Shown here: positions 1 to 12,469 of the stretch, in pieces
Numbering within the stretch: the stretch's first letter is position 1
How the letters are laid out: every line of letters begins with the position of its first letter
Assembly: GCF_022605725.1 (NCBI RefSeq)
Contig: NC_065555.1
Coordinates: 13,654,938 to 13,718,937 of the forward strand
DNA length: 64,000 nucleotides
Origin: Anthonomus grandis grandis
Lineage: Eukaryota; Arthropoda; Insecta; Coleoptera; Curculionidae
Reading direction: 5' to 3'
Made by a program: the position numbers and the translations under genes
The notes under the pieces: model-generated
What the model saw: only the letters and a program-made list of their open reading frames with translations
The model's database searches: none
What the model was told of the DNA's origin: nothing

Positions 1-198
1 AAAATTTTATATAATTTATCTATTAAATCATTTTATATGTACGTAAAACCCCACGTTTTACATTATTTTTATTTTTCATTCGAAAATGTCCGTTTTTAGA
101 AAAAAAATAATATCACAAGAAAATAATATCAAAAAATTGACCACGGAGTAAAATCTTACAAAACCTTAACCTTAAAACCGAACATCTTACAAAACCTT

Positions 199-480
199 TT
201 AAACACTCCCAGCACTCACAGACTTCTCAACTCTTTTTAGCCTGTCTATTAAACAAAGATAAAACACATGCGTTCTGGCGATTCCTACTTTAGGCTGTGC
301 AAGTGATTGTGTATCTCTCTCTATCCCAATGATTTTGAGAATTACGGGGCCGTACCCAAATAAATTTTTGGGCTGTTTTTGTATTACTTTTAACGTGTTT
401 TTAAAGAGATCTTTAAGGAGGGGTCTATCGCCTTTAATAGTTGGGAGTGGGTGTCCTATCTGTTTGAAATATATTACAAA
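199..480 (-). CDS. Unrecognised open frame, possible terminal exon
   Basis: Read on the minus strand from 480 down to a TAA at 199-201, this frame has no stop for 93 codons in AT-rich DNA, where a chance run that long is unlikely. It has no ATG. A CAG at 460-462, preceded by a short T/A-rich stretch, could be a splice acceptor. An exon from 459 to 199 would then encode 86 residues plus stop. The peptide is basic, with mixed composition and no low complexity; it includes the run GYGPVILKIIG and ends near DRLKRVEKS. I recognise no family. It could be the last exon of a minus-strand gene whose other exons I did not find, a fragment of a transposon protein, or chance. Confidence 0.3.
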   Translation of the reverse strand, partial: FVIYFKQIGHPLPTIKGDRPLLKDLFKNTLKVIQKQPKNLFGYGPVILKIIGIERDTQSLAQPKVGIARTHVFYLCLIDRLKRVEKSVSAGSV

Positions 481-2729
481 TTATTTTTATTAATTATTAA
501 TTTACTTGCTTGCAATAATTCAAATTTAATTCGAGACTGGATTTTCTCACAAAAAATAGATGTATAAATTGCCTAAAATTCAAAGAAAATATATAAGAGT
601 TCAAAAAAAATATATAAAAATAACTCAATCTACTAAATTAAAAAAAAAACTTTTAGAAAATAATCAAATTTTTATACTACAATATGTCAATTCATTAAAT
701 TTAACATCGACCGATGATGATTTTGCTGCCCAAAATTGACAAAAACATGCGTGGAGTCCACTCAATCGCCTGCTATTGAAAATAAAATATTATGGAAATA
801 CTATACACTGCCAAAACAAATAAACAAACAAAATTTTACAATTGACAAATAATGAAAGATATATTTACTTCTAAGTTTTGCCATGTATTGCTTTAAGATT
901 TAAAAAAAAATGCCCAAATTATAGGCATAGTATTTGGTTTTTAGATTTAAAAGATAGCTCTGACTGTTGATATCACAAATGTAGGGTCAAAAGCTCACTA
1001 TATCAAAAAGTCTTAGTTATTAAAGCTGTGTTATTAAAATTGGACTAACAAATAACAATTATAACATAAAAACGTACATTTTTTATTTTATTTTATGACC
1101 TAAGTACTTTGTACCACCTATTCTCGCATCACTTATTATAAATTCCCCACTGATGGCGCTAAATACTATATTACTAAATACTATACTTATTAAATGTACA
1201 TTTTTGATTAAAATGATTTTATTTACTTAAATCTTATCTTTTAATTAAATATTATCTAGTAACTATCCTGAATTTCTAACTTTATAAAACCAAACCCAAT
1301 AATCCCGATTAATAAAATTTTAAATACAAATAAATTTTAAGGCCGGACCTGTGCAACTTTTCGCGCTTCAGTGACTGCGAGTGAGGTCAGACGTCTTAAC
1401 AAAATAGTACGTGGGTATCTGTAGTCAAATCTTACGAATCAAATGTATAAATTAAAAAAAAAATTTTTAAATATTTATTTATTTGATGAAACTATTAAAT
1501 ATCGCTTAGAATATTACTGTATGACTTTTTCCACATAAAATTTTGCGATTTAAACATACATGCCATGTGACAAAACAAGCAACACCGGCACATCAAAGAT
1601 TCTAATCTCTGAACTGGACTTTACAAGATTTTTAAATAATTATTCTTAAACAAAAAATGATATGCCATTACTTTTTCTAAAATCAAAAATTATTTTTAAC
1701 ATCTTCATTCAGTTCGTAGCAAATTTGATTCTTTACCTGTTTTTTGTACGATGCAAGGCTTTCGAGTAAAAAAATAAAAGCCGTATGTCTTCTGCAATAA
1801 AAATCTTGATTTTCTGCAAAGAAGGATGATATATATCGAAGCTCTACACCTAGGTGTATAATCATGATGACACATTGGCATTTTCTTTGTTACATTTCAA
1901 GTTTGTTTATGTAAATTTCATGTCAGTACCTGCAATGGATATAATTCCTTCATAAATCGCTCGTTTTTTGAGAGCGAACTCTGAGTTTCCTAGATTGCCT
2001 TTTAGAATGTCATCTGTTCTTTAAGAAGTTTCAATATTCTGCAAAGACAATCTTTATTTAAATAAGATAAGGCTGAAAAAAGTTGGAGTTCTTGACGAGT
2101 TTCACAATTTGGTTCTAAGAGCAACTATAATTTTTTTTCTTACAAATTCTTTCAGCTGACTTCAGTAAAATTATACTAAATCAATTGGATATTCAACCAT
2201 TTTTGCTTTGGTGCACTCTAACAATGCATGAAATTTATCAATGAAGCAGTCGCTTCTGACAATAGATGAGTTTCTGTCTCAGCATTATGCATACGATGCA
2301 TCACATTTTCAGTAATATTTTTCTGCAGGAAAAATCACTATTTTCATGGAATCTCACACAGAAACTGCGTCATTTTTCTTCAAAAAAATGCAGTATAATA
2401 TCACGTATGGACACCACTGATTTTTTTGTTAATCTTCTGGATCAAAAAATAACGTTTTTTACTCCAAAGGCTAGTACTAAATTTAATAAAAATATTGCAA
2501 GTAATGAAAAAGTTAGGATTAAAAAACTTTTTTTCTTCCCGTTTTTTAATAATAAAGTATTTCTCGATATATGTTAATAAAAAAATTAAGGATTATTCTT
2601 AAAATAAAATGCGCTGGCAAATTTTAGACACTGTAATTCGGGACAACTTCTATATATGTTTGTTTTGTTAAAGTCATAAGACATCTATTTTGATTTTTTC
2701 TCTAATATATAGGGTATCATTATAAATTA
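481..2729. other. AT-rich DNA without recognised genes
   Basis: Non-coding as far as I can see. Short open frames at 1683-1865 (-) and 2266-2577 (+) resemble no family and lie in A/T-rich sequence. A slightly more GC-rich patch lies around 1340-1430; I could not assign it. Confidence 0.5.
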
Positions 2730-3260
2730 AAAAAACTAGGGGTTTCTAAGAAATGTAGAAGTAGGTTATGTTATGTATAAACCTAAAAAAATAGGTTATC
2801 ACAAGAAAGCTAGATGTTTCTGAAAAGAAAACCAGTGGGTTATATTTATAGTAAAAATAAAGACAATTTATCATGAAACAAACTAGGGGTTTGAGGAAAT
2901 TAGGGTCTAAAAACTACTAATGGGTTATCTGTTTTTTTTAGCACTGATTATTTCATCTGTTATTTGTTGGTTATTTGTATAACTTTTTCTCAGTAGTTAA
3001 AATATTAACATTAAAGAAACTGGGGGTTTCTGAAAAAAAAATATTCGTAAATAAAATGAAAACAGGTTTTCATGAAACAGAGGTGAGGTTTCTAAAAAAA
3101 TAGCTAGTGTTAGTGAGTGAAATAATAGTATGATGAAAAAAACATCATGCATTCAACGTAATTTAAAGTGCATTAAGGAATAAACTAGAAGCTATATAAA
3201 AGTGTATCAGGAAACATACTAGGGGTGTCTAGGAAATTTACTAGAGGGTTTTTGTACTTT
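2730..3260. repeat. Decayed ~70-bp tandem repeat array
   Basis: A motif close to AACTAGGGGTTTCTAAGAAA recurs near 2736, 2810, 2883, 3020, 3082 and 3215. Spacings are about 60-75 bp or twice that. Between copies a second word, like GGGTTAT, recurs. The copies differ by several bases each, so this looks like an old satellite-type array. There is no coding potential. Confidence 0.5.
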
Positions 3261-5679
3261 AGTGCATGAAAGACTAAGTACAGATTCATAGAGAAAATGT
3301 CTTTTATTCGTTCACAAAAGTTACAAGGTCCACAAAATGGAGTCAAGATATTTAATTTGATGCCTATTAAAATTATTTAAAATGGATGATATGACGTTTA
3401 CGTTCGCTTCTTTTTAATTTGCTTTTTAATGCTATGTCACACTTGCATAATTTATTAATCATGCATAACTTTTCATAAGGCCTTTATAAGAAATATAAAT
3501 ATGGGTAAAAATATGCAATTATTAAAGAAGCAACTAAAAAGACTATACAATTCTGATATAACTTCAGATACTTCCCATCAGAAAAAAAAAGTTGATGATG
3601 GTCGTTTGAAGATAAAACGTCTATCATCTATTTTATATGATCACTTTGTATGGTCGCTATGAATGAATATCACTTATTTTGCTCTATGACTTTAAATATC
3701 GTCATAAAAAACTAAACGCTTTTCCTAAATTTTTGTGTTTTAATATCTCCAGAAATATTCAGATTTTTAAAAAAAATTTAATTTACGATTTAATAAGCAT
3801 CAAATTTTGCAATTTTGCCTCAATTTAATCGAGCCTGTACAAAAAGCTCAAGAAAAATATATAGAAAAACTACAGAAAATGCCACTAAAAGAATAAATTA
3901 AAATAAGATAATTTTATAAAAAACTTGTTTTAACTTAACCTAAAGTAGTTATTCACTTAATTACTAAAAAGTTTAATATTTTATATTATTTTTTTTAGTA
4001 ATTTTAGTATTTTTTTTTTACTTTTTTATCTGTGTACAAAAATTTAAAGCAAAAGAAATTAAAATATATCAATTAATACAAAACAATACTATAGAGTTTA
4101 ATTTAGGTCAAATTAATAAAATCATTCTTATTTAATAATTTTTTGTTGTAAGCATATAATAAATTAAAAACTTCTTTACGTAAATATCATCAAAACGGAA
4201 TGCTTAAAAGTCAAACATTAAGATTGTTTAAATGTCTTTATTGTAACATCTTAAAATCATCTTTTTGAAACTTCAGATGTTTAAGTACAAATACTTTAAG
4301 ATGATATTATTAAAATCCATGAAGGTTCTCCCTAAAAATGAGACAAGAAGAATTTAAATCTCGGTTTAACTAAATGTATTTCATACAAGTTTTCATAATT
4401 TGGAAAGTTTAGTAGCGAGATGAAGCTCTCGGTAAAAAGTTAATTCTAAGCAAAGTTGCACGTGTTCAAGCTTTTTATGTTACGAGAGAAGTTTGAAAAG
4501 TTAAAGCTTATAAAACGTATAACTTTATTTCCACTTTAGGTATGCATCTTCTTATTAAAAATTATAATATTCGATGTTAAAATAATTTTTTTTAAAGCAA
4601 TTTAGCAATATCTTAAGAGACAACATATCCAGAAACGAACTGAAAATTGATTCTGCTTAGCAGCGAACTTTTCTAAATAAAGAGTAAAATTAAATAAGCG
4701 AGTTAGCTTGGGGCCCGCAAAAGAAACTTCCAACATCGTTTCGGGCCAAAATGAAAAAGTTAGTTCCCGAAGAAAGCCAGCTAAAAGTCTGATAAACACA
4801 AGGATTTCGGGGCTTGTAATTAATAATTGATTTTTCCTAGAACTTACGGAACTTTTAGTTTAAATTGTGTTTAGAAGCCCGTGAGATACAACGACAGGCT
4901 TTTTGTCTCGCTACGTTTAAAAGTTAACCACTTAATAGAATTATGTCATGTTTAAAACACGTATAAGCTTTTAAGTAAAAAGCTTTTTTTTATTTAATTT
5001 TTCTTTTTTTTAAGCCTATACTACTATTATGGAATCAGGACAAATACAAATTCTAGAATTACAGTTTAACATAGAACAGGTTTAAGTACTTAACCAACCA
5101 ACCTGTATTTATTTAAAAATAGAAGATTGAAGTCCTGAGGATTCTATCGTTGTTAATGAAACATGTATTGAGTGGTTATAGTTTTATAGCTAACATTAAG
5201 GCTAACATTAGTGTTAAAAACTAATTAAGTAAAATACAACGCCATATTTCACCCAGTAGAGTCCAAATTAAATAGGGAAAATCAGTGTTAAAAATTAGAT
5301 ATGCAGAACAAACTGTTCTTATCCTTTCATAAAGAGCCATGTGACAAAACTGTAAGTTAACAAGACCAGAATTTTATCGTGTATTGTGTGGGGCAGCTAG
5401 CGCCATCATGATGAATCCAAACTTTATAGTAATTTTCTAATAGAATCATGTTTTATAACTAGTCTTCAAAATCCGATCTTAAAAACTGGTAATAAGAATC
5501 TCAGTTAAGAGTTCCATTAGTCCAAGATTTTTATAAATACCTGTCCAAACATTTAGGCTAAATCGCACTTGTGTCCGAATTTTATTTATTCTTTTAATCA
5601 TTTTCATTAATTTTCTATAAACTTGAAATATTGTTGAAGTTTTACAAGGTTTTTAAATAATTATATTCGATAATTACAA
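3261..5679. other. AT-rich DNA without recognised genes
   Basis: No gene, transposon protein or structured repeat is recognisable. 4600-4960 is more base-balanced than its surroundings, but its open frame (4602-4799, -) resembles nothing I know. Confidence 0.5.
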
Positions 5680-5840
5680 TAAATGTCTGGAGTCATAAAA
5701 TCACTGGATGTATCTGGAAAATAGAAAAACTAAAATATAAAAGCCTGGAATAATTAAAAAATTACTTGTTACACCTGGGAACGCTTATCAAAAAAGTCTA
5801 AAACATGGAAATTTCTCAAATTAAAAAAGAAATCAAAAAA
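5680..5840. repeat. Degenerate CTGGAATA-type repeat, copy 1
   Basis: Short units built on words like CCTGGAATAATTAAAAAATT and ACCTGGGAA recur with strong divergence. The same words return at 22380-22760, so this is probably a decayed satellite or dispersed repeat family of this genome. Confidence 0.35.
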
Positions 5841-5926
5841 CGTCAATAAGTTACCCTAAAAACCCAAATATAAATAAAAATGTATTTCAGCCGACTGAAA
5901 GACATAAAATATGACTCTAAATAATT

Positions 5927-8291
5927 GGAATAATAATAATAATCTTTATTTAGCAAATTGCTACATATAAATACAAAGAGGTTATAAACGACAAAAATTA
6001 AATATAAGAAACAAAACATGGGCCTAATAATACAATTTTAAAATATGTACTCTTAATAATCGTTTAAAACTATTTATATTATTACAGATTTTTAAGTCAT
6101 TGGGCAATTTATTAAATTCGAGCAAACCTTTATAGAGCATGGAATTAAGCATTTGAACGGTGTTACACTTATGGGCTAAAATAGAATCAGTACAATTCCT
6201 AGTATTATAATTATGGACATCACGAAATAGCACTAACTTATCACATATATAATTAGGTAAAAGGCCTTTCTTCAACTTAAATATAAATACATTAACATTA
6301 AACATAATTCGTTGATGGACGGTCAACATATTTAAGACATTTAACATTATTTTAATAGGGGTATAGCGGTTACATCTCAATATTGTTCTCATTGCCCTAT
6401 TTTGAATTTTTCCCGATTAAGAGATTTTATATTGCGGTAAATATATAAAAGACTTGAACAAAATTGTAAATGCGGAAGAGCTATAGCATTCAATAACGTT
6501 ATTTTTGTATTCATTGATATGTTTTGTCCCACCTTATTATTGAACCCTACCTTTTTAGCAAACTTTCTCATGATATAATCAGCATGAGCCTGAAAAGTTA
6601 AGTTCGAGTCTAAAATTACTCCAAGATATTTAATTTGATCCTCGTAAACTAATTTCTGTCCATCCACACAAACACTTACACTTTCAATGTCAATAGAAGA
6701 TGTCTTCGACCGTCTATCAAATATACAAAATTTTGATTTTGTGGTACTTAAGCTTAACTTATTGTTACAAAGCCAGTCAAACAAATTGCCAAGTTCTATG
6801 TTCATGTCCCAAACCATTTGCTGTAGATTTTGACCAACTATATAGAGCATAGTATTATCAACAAATAAAATAATATTTGATTTTTGAGCCACCCTAACCA
6901 TATCAATAATGTAAAATAAAAACAATAATGGACCCAGAACAGTACCTTGGGGCACACCGACATCGACATTTACAGTTTCAGATATAGCATTATTAAACTT
7001 CACACGTTGTAGCCTATTACACAAATAAAACTTGAACCACTTTAAAACGTTTAGCTTAATTCCTATGTGCTCTAACTTACCCAACAATATATCTCTATCA
7101 ACAGTTTCAAACGCCCTTTTAAAATCCAAAAACACAGCCAACACATAATTACCTGAGTCAATTGCCTTTAAAAAATTATCACAGATATTCAGAAGTACAG
7201 ATTCACATGAATGACGTTCACGAAAGCCAGATTGGTTAGGAACTATAATTTGGTTGTTATCACAGAACTGCAGTAATTGTTCTTTTACACATACTTCTAA
7301 GACGTTTTCATATATAGGAACAGTATTGATAGGACGAAACTCATTAGACAACTTGGTATTTGGCACCTTGGGACAGGAATAACTGTTGATATCTTCCAGG
7401 ACTCTGGAAGACGCCATTTGAAAGTGAGGTGTTTACGACGTCCAACAGCCTATTTCCAGCAACATGAAAGACATCACAAAGAATCTGTTTGGAGATGCGA
7501 TCTTAACCCCCGCCTGCATTTTTTAAATTATTAACGACATGTCTCAATTTAGCCATTGATATTGGTTCAAAATTCTGGAGAACATTAGTTGAGGTTGGAC
7601 TTCTTGGGGCATTGCTAACTATATTTTGTTGCGGTATATTTTGAATATCAATCTCACTGATACTATCTATAAAAAAATGATTAAATTGATGTGCTATTGC
7701 TGCCACGTCAGTCTCAATCTTTGTTCCAAAGAGAATTTCGCGCTGTATTGCTTCAGTTTTACCCGGCAGAAGGGTCTTCAGATTTTTTCCATAGCTCCCT
7801 TGGATTTTTTCGATTTTCATCTATGGTTGCAGCAAAATAATTATCTTTCTCATTCCTAATTTTACTCACTATAGCATTTCGTCTTGATTTATACTCTGCC
7901 CATATGTCTTCACTTTTATGTAAAATGGCTGTTTTATACAGACTATCCCTTTCACGCATTAGATTTTTAATTTCCGAGTTAATCTACTTCTTATCTTGAA
8001 ATTTTTGTTCTGTGACAGCTGGGATCATGAGACACATTTCGTTGACGCTTGATGTAATAGAGAAGATGAAGGCTTCTGCTTGTAAATTAACATCTGAAAT
8101 GCTAGTGTTCCAAGGTTTACTAATAATATTATGTTGCAATTGATCTGAGTTATAATGTTTAGTAGATCTTTTTAAAGTAGTTATATTCGAAGTCACTATA
8201 TTTTGATGATCAACATTAATCGAGATAATGGAATAGTCACTGATTTTCGGTGTTAAATGAACTTCAAGAGGTAAATTTTTATCGCTAGTTA
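5927..8291 (-). mobile_element. 5'-truncated LINE with (AAT)n tail
   Basis: A non-LTR retrotransposon on the minus strand. Its 3' end is marked by an AAT repeat (5927-5943 on +, so ATT units follow the element), then a 3' UTR and the pol remnant up to the last part of the endonuclease domain near 8291. Everything 5' of that (ORF1 and most of the endonuclease) is missing, as expected from incomplete reverse transcription. The reverse transcriptase resembles the CR1/L2/Jockey group; I cannot fix the clade. Confidence 0.8.
6024..8291 (-). pseudogene. LINE pol: endonuclease end, linker, reverse transcriptase
   Basis: Read from 8291 down, the order is: the last part of an endonuclease (an SDYS motif near 8250), the linker, then the RT core at 7417-6389. 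The core has NQSGFRERHS, FLDFKRAFETVDRD and GVPQGTVLGPLLFL, and the C-terminal arm follows at 6392-6024. At least four frame changes break the protein (near 8196/7959, 7820/7503, 7417 and 6390). The catalytic box reads LFVDNTMLY instead of the usual YADD, so the second metal-binding aspartate is replaced by asparagine. The enzyme would have copied the element RNA at a nicked target; this copy is dead. Confidence 0.8.
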
Positions 8292-8747
8292 CTACATAAT
8301 AAGAAATACAATAATAAAAAATTGTTCAATGAAGTTGGAAAATTATGTTTTTCAGTATAACCAGGATGCAGTTTTTGAGCTAAATGAATTTTAAATGACC
8401 TAATTTCACAGTTTTTCAAACTTTTGATGTAGATTTCTCTATTGGTTGAATTAGTAAATAATAAAATACCTGTCACTTTGTGCTATAATACTAACAAAAC
8501 ATATAATATTTATGACTTTACGTTTATATATTGTCTTGTTTAGTTTATCATAGCCAACTGCGGCAAATTTAGTTTCTTCAAAAAATCCGGGTTTTTACAA
8601 AAAATATATTTTAGTTTTGCATCAATGATAATAACAGTTGCTTCACCAAAATAGTTAGAAAAATACTGGAGAATATAGAAGAGATGTAGTTCCAGCAACA
8701 TTTTTTTTTAAAATGTCGTCTTCATCTTTGATCAAGTAGCCAATTTC
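8292..8747. other. AT-rich spacer between two LINEs
   Basis: No family is recognisable. An open frame at 8285-8476 (-) is A/T-rich and unlike known proteins. This is probably the ancestral sequence separating the two insertions. Confidence 0.4.
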
Positions 8748-8763
8748 AATAATAATAATAATA

Positions 8764-8816
<53 letters not shown>
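8748..8816. repeat. (AAT)n microsatellite, 3' tail of the next LINE
   Basis: About 23 AAT units with one GTA interruption near 8766. It abuts the 3' end of the minus-strand LINE that starts at 8817, so it is best read as that element's simple-repeat tail, perhaps later expanded. Confidence 0.85.
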
Positions 8817-8817
<1 letters not shown>

Positions 8818-9159
8818 GCTTTATTTGAAAATATACAATAACAAATACAGTAAAGAGCTATTACTACAATATATAATATGGCGCAGTTTAGCTTAGAAGA
8901 TACTCTACTGAACCATTTGATATTGGTCTAAACCTAAATAATAACACAGATCGGTCATATTAATTAGCATATAACCCCAAAAAGCATTCACCTATCAGAA
9001 GAATATCAATAAAAAATAGCAATATGTATAAGTTAATAAATAAACATAGGAAAATCAACATTTCATGTACATCCAAAATTAAATTCCCTTACTCAGAGTA
9101 TGAACCCGATTACAGCAACCATTTTCATAAAGAAATAACTATTGTAATATAAAGTCTTC

Positions 9160-11954
9160 TACATGAATAACTGATCAATATTAGATCTAATAAATTTTTT
9201 GAAAGAAACTAGTGTGAGAGATTTTATGTGCAGAGGAACTCTATTATAAAGTCTCGCTATATTGTAACTAAAAGACCTTTCAAAAATAGAAGTTGAGTGA
9301 ATAGGTATAGTTACACAGCTTGTATCGCGAAGATCTAGATTATGGATTTCTGAGTGAAACTTTATTTTCCTGTATTAGTAGTCGGGACACTTTCTTGCTA
9401 TTATTTTATAAAATAACACAACTGAATGGAAGACGCGCCTCTCATCCATTCTAAGCTAATGCACATCTCTCAACTTAGCCGACACTCCCCGTTCTCCACC
9501 CCGTATACCCCCAATTAGTCTTACACAGTGGTTTTGTATTAACTGAATGCGATATTTATCCCTTTCCAGCAAACATGGGCCATAAACTACATCGGCATAA
9601 TAAAGAGTCACAAAGTATTTTCTTTAATGACTCTGTCAATAGATGCCTTTGTTTAAATATAAGCTTTAGATTTAGGAATGCTCTCTTAATACACATGCTG
9701 ACATGCTCAGTAAACCTTAAATCACTGTCCAGAACCAGCCCTAGATTTTTAGCGTGGTCAACAAGTGCAAGTTTATTATTATTATTTAAATTTATTTGAA
9801 TATTATCCTTATGCAACTAACGTGATTGAGTTTTGCCAAAGAGCAACACCTGAGACTTGGAGGGGAGGAGTGACGCAGTGATTATGAGAAATTAAGAGCA
9901 GTGACTCCAAATCTTTATTTATTTCATTTATGCACTCGAGAACACGACCCGGATTAAAAGATTTGTAGACCTGCGTATCATCTGCATAAAAATGTACATT
10001 ACAAGATTCAATGTATTTTGCCATTTGGGCAGTATATAAGGTAAAAAGAAGAGGCGCCAAAATTGAACCTTGTGGAACCCCAATACATAATGGCTCGGAT
10101 TCAGATACTTCACCATTGACTTTAACCCTCTGACTTCTACCCTAAATAACTGGTAACTAGATTGCAAGCGGTAGTGTCGAATCCCAGATATTTTAAAATC
10201 GCCAAAAGAAGATTATGATTTATTCTGTCAAAGGCTTTTGAATAGACTAAAAGGACTAAAATAGTTAATTCGTTATTCTCGATAGCTTGAAATATATCAT
10301 CTGTTACTTTCAAAAGCGCTGTTGAACAACTAAATCCTAGTCGAAATCCAGACTAAGTGGCTGGTAATAAATTGTACTGTTGAACATATTCTCGCATTTG
10401 ATTATTAAGAATACGTTCTAAAGTTTTAGACAGAGTAGGGAGAATGCTTACTGGCCGTAAGTCCTTTAGTTCAGTTAAATTATTTACCTTAGGTACAGGT
10501 ATTACAATGGAACACTTCCAATGATCGGGAAAGCATGATATTTCTATGGAGAAGTTCACTAAGTGTGTAATTACAGGTAATATTAGCGGGCAGCAAAAGA
10601 GTAGCATCTCAATGCCAATGTCATTATTTCCAATGGCCTTGGATTTACCTAAAAATAAAACATCTTTAACTTCTTCAATATTAGCCAATCTAAAACGAAA
10701 AATATCCCGATTTGACAATGTATTATTTAAGTAAAAATTTAGAATATCTTCATCTGGGAATATTCATCTGCGGAATATTAACAGAGTAGTTTTTTAGTTT
10801 AGATTTCATCTGCTGACCAGCGACCGCTAGGAATTACCCTACTACATTTTCCATAAACGTCCAGATCCCTCATAAGTTTCCAGTTTTCTTTAGATCCATT
10901 TATTCTTATTTGATGCTCCAGATAAGCTTTCTGTTCCCTCCTGGTTGTTGCAGAAACTTGATTTCTTAGCTGTCTATAAGATCCCCGTCTTCAGGAGAAT
11001 TGCTTTTTTTGTATTTAGTCAATGCTCGATTTCTAAGTGACATTAGATATTTTAAATTAGGTGTTATCCAAGGAAGTTTTTTCTTGGTAATCCGTGCTGA
11101 TCTTTTAGGAGCCTAAATATCAAAGGTATATCAATTAAAAAGTTACTAAAAGCTTCCACCTTGGCATTTATATCCGGTAAATAATATATTAGATTAGAAG
11201 GAATAGTATTAAAATGTTCAAGAAAAGCAAGCCTATTAAAGTTTTTAAAATCTCTATATGTGTAAATGAAAGGTTCTGGTTTTGATACTTTAAGGTTTAG
11301 CTCGCATTTAATAAAAAAATGATCTGAAAAATCAGAGTTTTGGTCAACATTTAGAGTACATATTAGATTAACATGTGAACAAATAAACAAGTCCAAAAGA
11401 GTCTCCCCTGCCAGACCCAGGTGAGCTGGTTCGGTCACCATTTGCTGTATGCTAAGAGACTCTAAAATAGATGAGAAGCGTTTATCATCTTTGGATCGTA
11501 AGTTTTCCATATTTATATTAAAATCTCCCACACACATAAGGTTGTCACATTCTGTTAATAAAGTTGATACGTTTACCTCAAATTCATCTAGAAAGCTATT
11601 CAGATTACCAGTAGGAGGCCTATAATAACCTCCCAAATAATGTATAGTATTACCGATTTTATATTTTATTCAAATTTGTTCCGAGTGTACGCTATTACCA
11701 TAATTAGTTATTTGAAAATTAATAAATCCCTTTACATAGAACAATATATCACCTCCCCGCCCAGTAGTACGATCTCGTGGTATTAAATTATAATTTGGGA
11801 TTTGAAGAATCTCATCTGCTATATAACCAGTGAGCCACGTTTCTGATATAAACACAATATCCAGATTATTATTTACAACGTATGATTCAAAATGATTAAA
11901 TTTTAGCACCAATGAACGAATATTAATTTGTCCCATTATTAACTTATCAGCCAT
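9160..11954 (-). pseudogene. LINE ORF2: endonuclease and reverse transcriptase
   Basis: The start codon at 11954 opens a frame beginning MADKLIMGQINIRSL, the usual N-terminus of a LINE endonuclease. Other endonuclease landmarks are FISETWL, RGGDILFYV, VGDFNINMENL and SDHFFIKCEL. The RT follows at 10718-9556, with LRPVSILPTLSKTLERI and an intact YADDTQVY box near 9980. The frame is broken several times (near 11670/11636, 11064, 10353/10167, 10060 and 9810), so no enzyme is made. The C-terminal arm can be followed in pieces to about 9160. The role was target nicking and cDNA synthesis. Confidence 0.8.
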
Positions 11955-12034
11955 AAAAGATATCTATAATTAGTATAATATCACACACAAACAGTATCAG
12001 TACTTAAAATAGTAGGAGAAAAAAACATAAGTAA

Positions 12035-12200
12035 CTATGAAACAATCTCATCTAAGTTCATGTTGCCCCTAATAACTATATACCGTCTTCCATCAGCCTT
12101 CCGTTCCAAAATCCTTCAATTCCTGTGCCAGATATATTTGTACATGTCCTGTCTCAACAATATGTTCTCACGAAAACTAATGAGAAGGAAAAAAGAAGAA
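12035..12200 (-). pseudogene. End of LINE ORF1 (RNA-binding protein)
   Basis: In the frame ending at the stop 12035-12037, the pattern KYIWHRN, then a stop codon, then RILERKADGRR is the usual C-terminus of the coiled-coil ORF1 protein of this LINE group (compare FVWHKNGQILARKDDG in the element at 57.8 kb). Further 5' the sequence turns into an A/G-rich tract (12180-12240) and is no longer recognisable. ORF1 proteins bind the element RNA; this fragment is non-functional. Confidence 0.6.
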
Positions 12201-12300
12201 AAAGAGAAAGTAAAAGAGAAAAAGAAGAATATAGATCTGACTAAAATGTGCTCAACAGTACATATATCAAAAAAATTAATATAGCTGACATATGCCAAGC

Positions 12301-12469
12301 CTTAGATAAGAGACTATAACCACATTTTAGAGTGAATTCTCTACAAACAACGGCTTCTGCTGATTTTGATTTCGATTACTCAGAATATATTTTTCTTCAG
12401 TCTTCGGTATATAAATATATTTTAATAAATTGAGTTTGTATATATTTTCACATTTTCAACTTTATATAG
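12301..12469. other. AT-rich spacer
   Basis: Nothing recognised between the LINE and the tandem repeat that follows. Confidence 0.3.

Larger units (their letters stand above)
8748..12200 (-). mobile_element. Nearly complete LINE, inactivated
   Basis: A minus-strand non-LTR retrotransposon: the end of ORF1 (12035 upward), a gap of about 80 bases, then ORF2 with an apurinic-type endonuclease and reverse transcriptase down to about 9160, a 3' UTR, and an (AAT)n tail. Its 5' limit is unclear, around 12180-12300, where sequence like an ORF1 product fades into A/G-rich DNA. It resembles the CR1/L2/Jockey group. It is not the same sequence as the neighbouring LINE at 5.9-8.3 kb, although both carry AAT tails. 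Confidence 0.8.

Noticed and set aside
12060..12284. A lysine-rich plus-strand small protein
   Set aside because: It is A/G-rich sequence antisense to the end of a LINE ORF1; composition explains the open frame.
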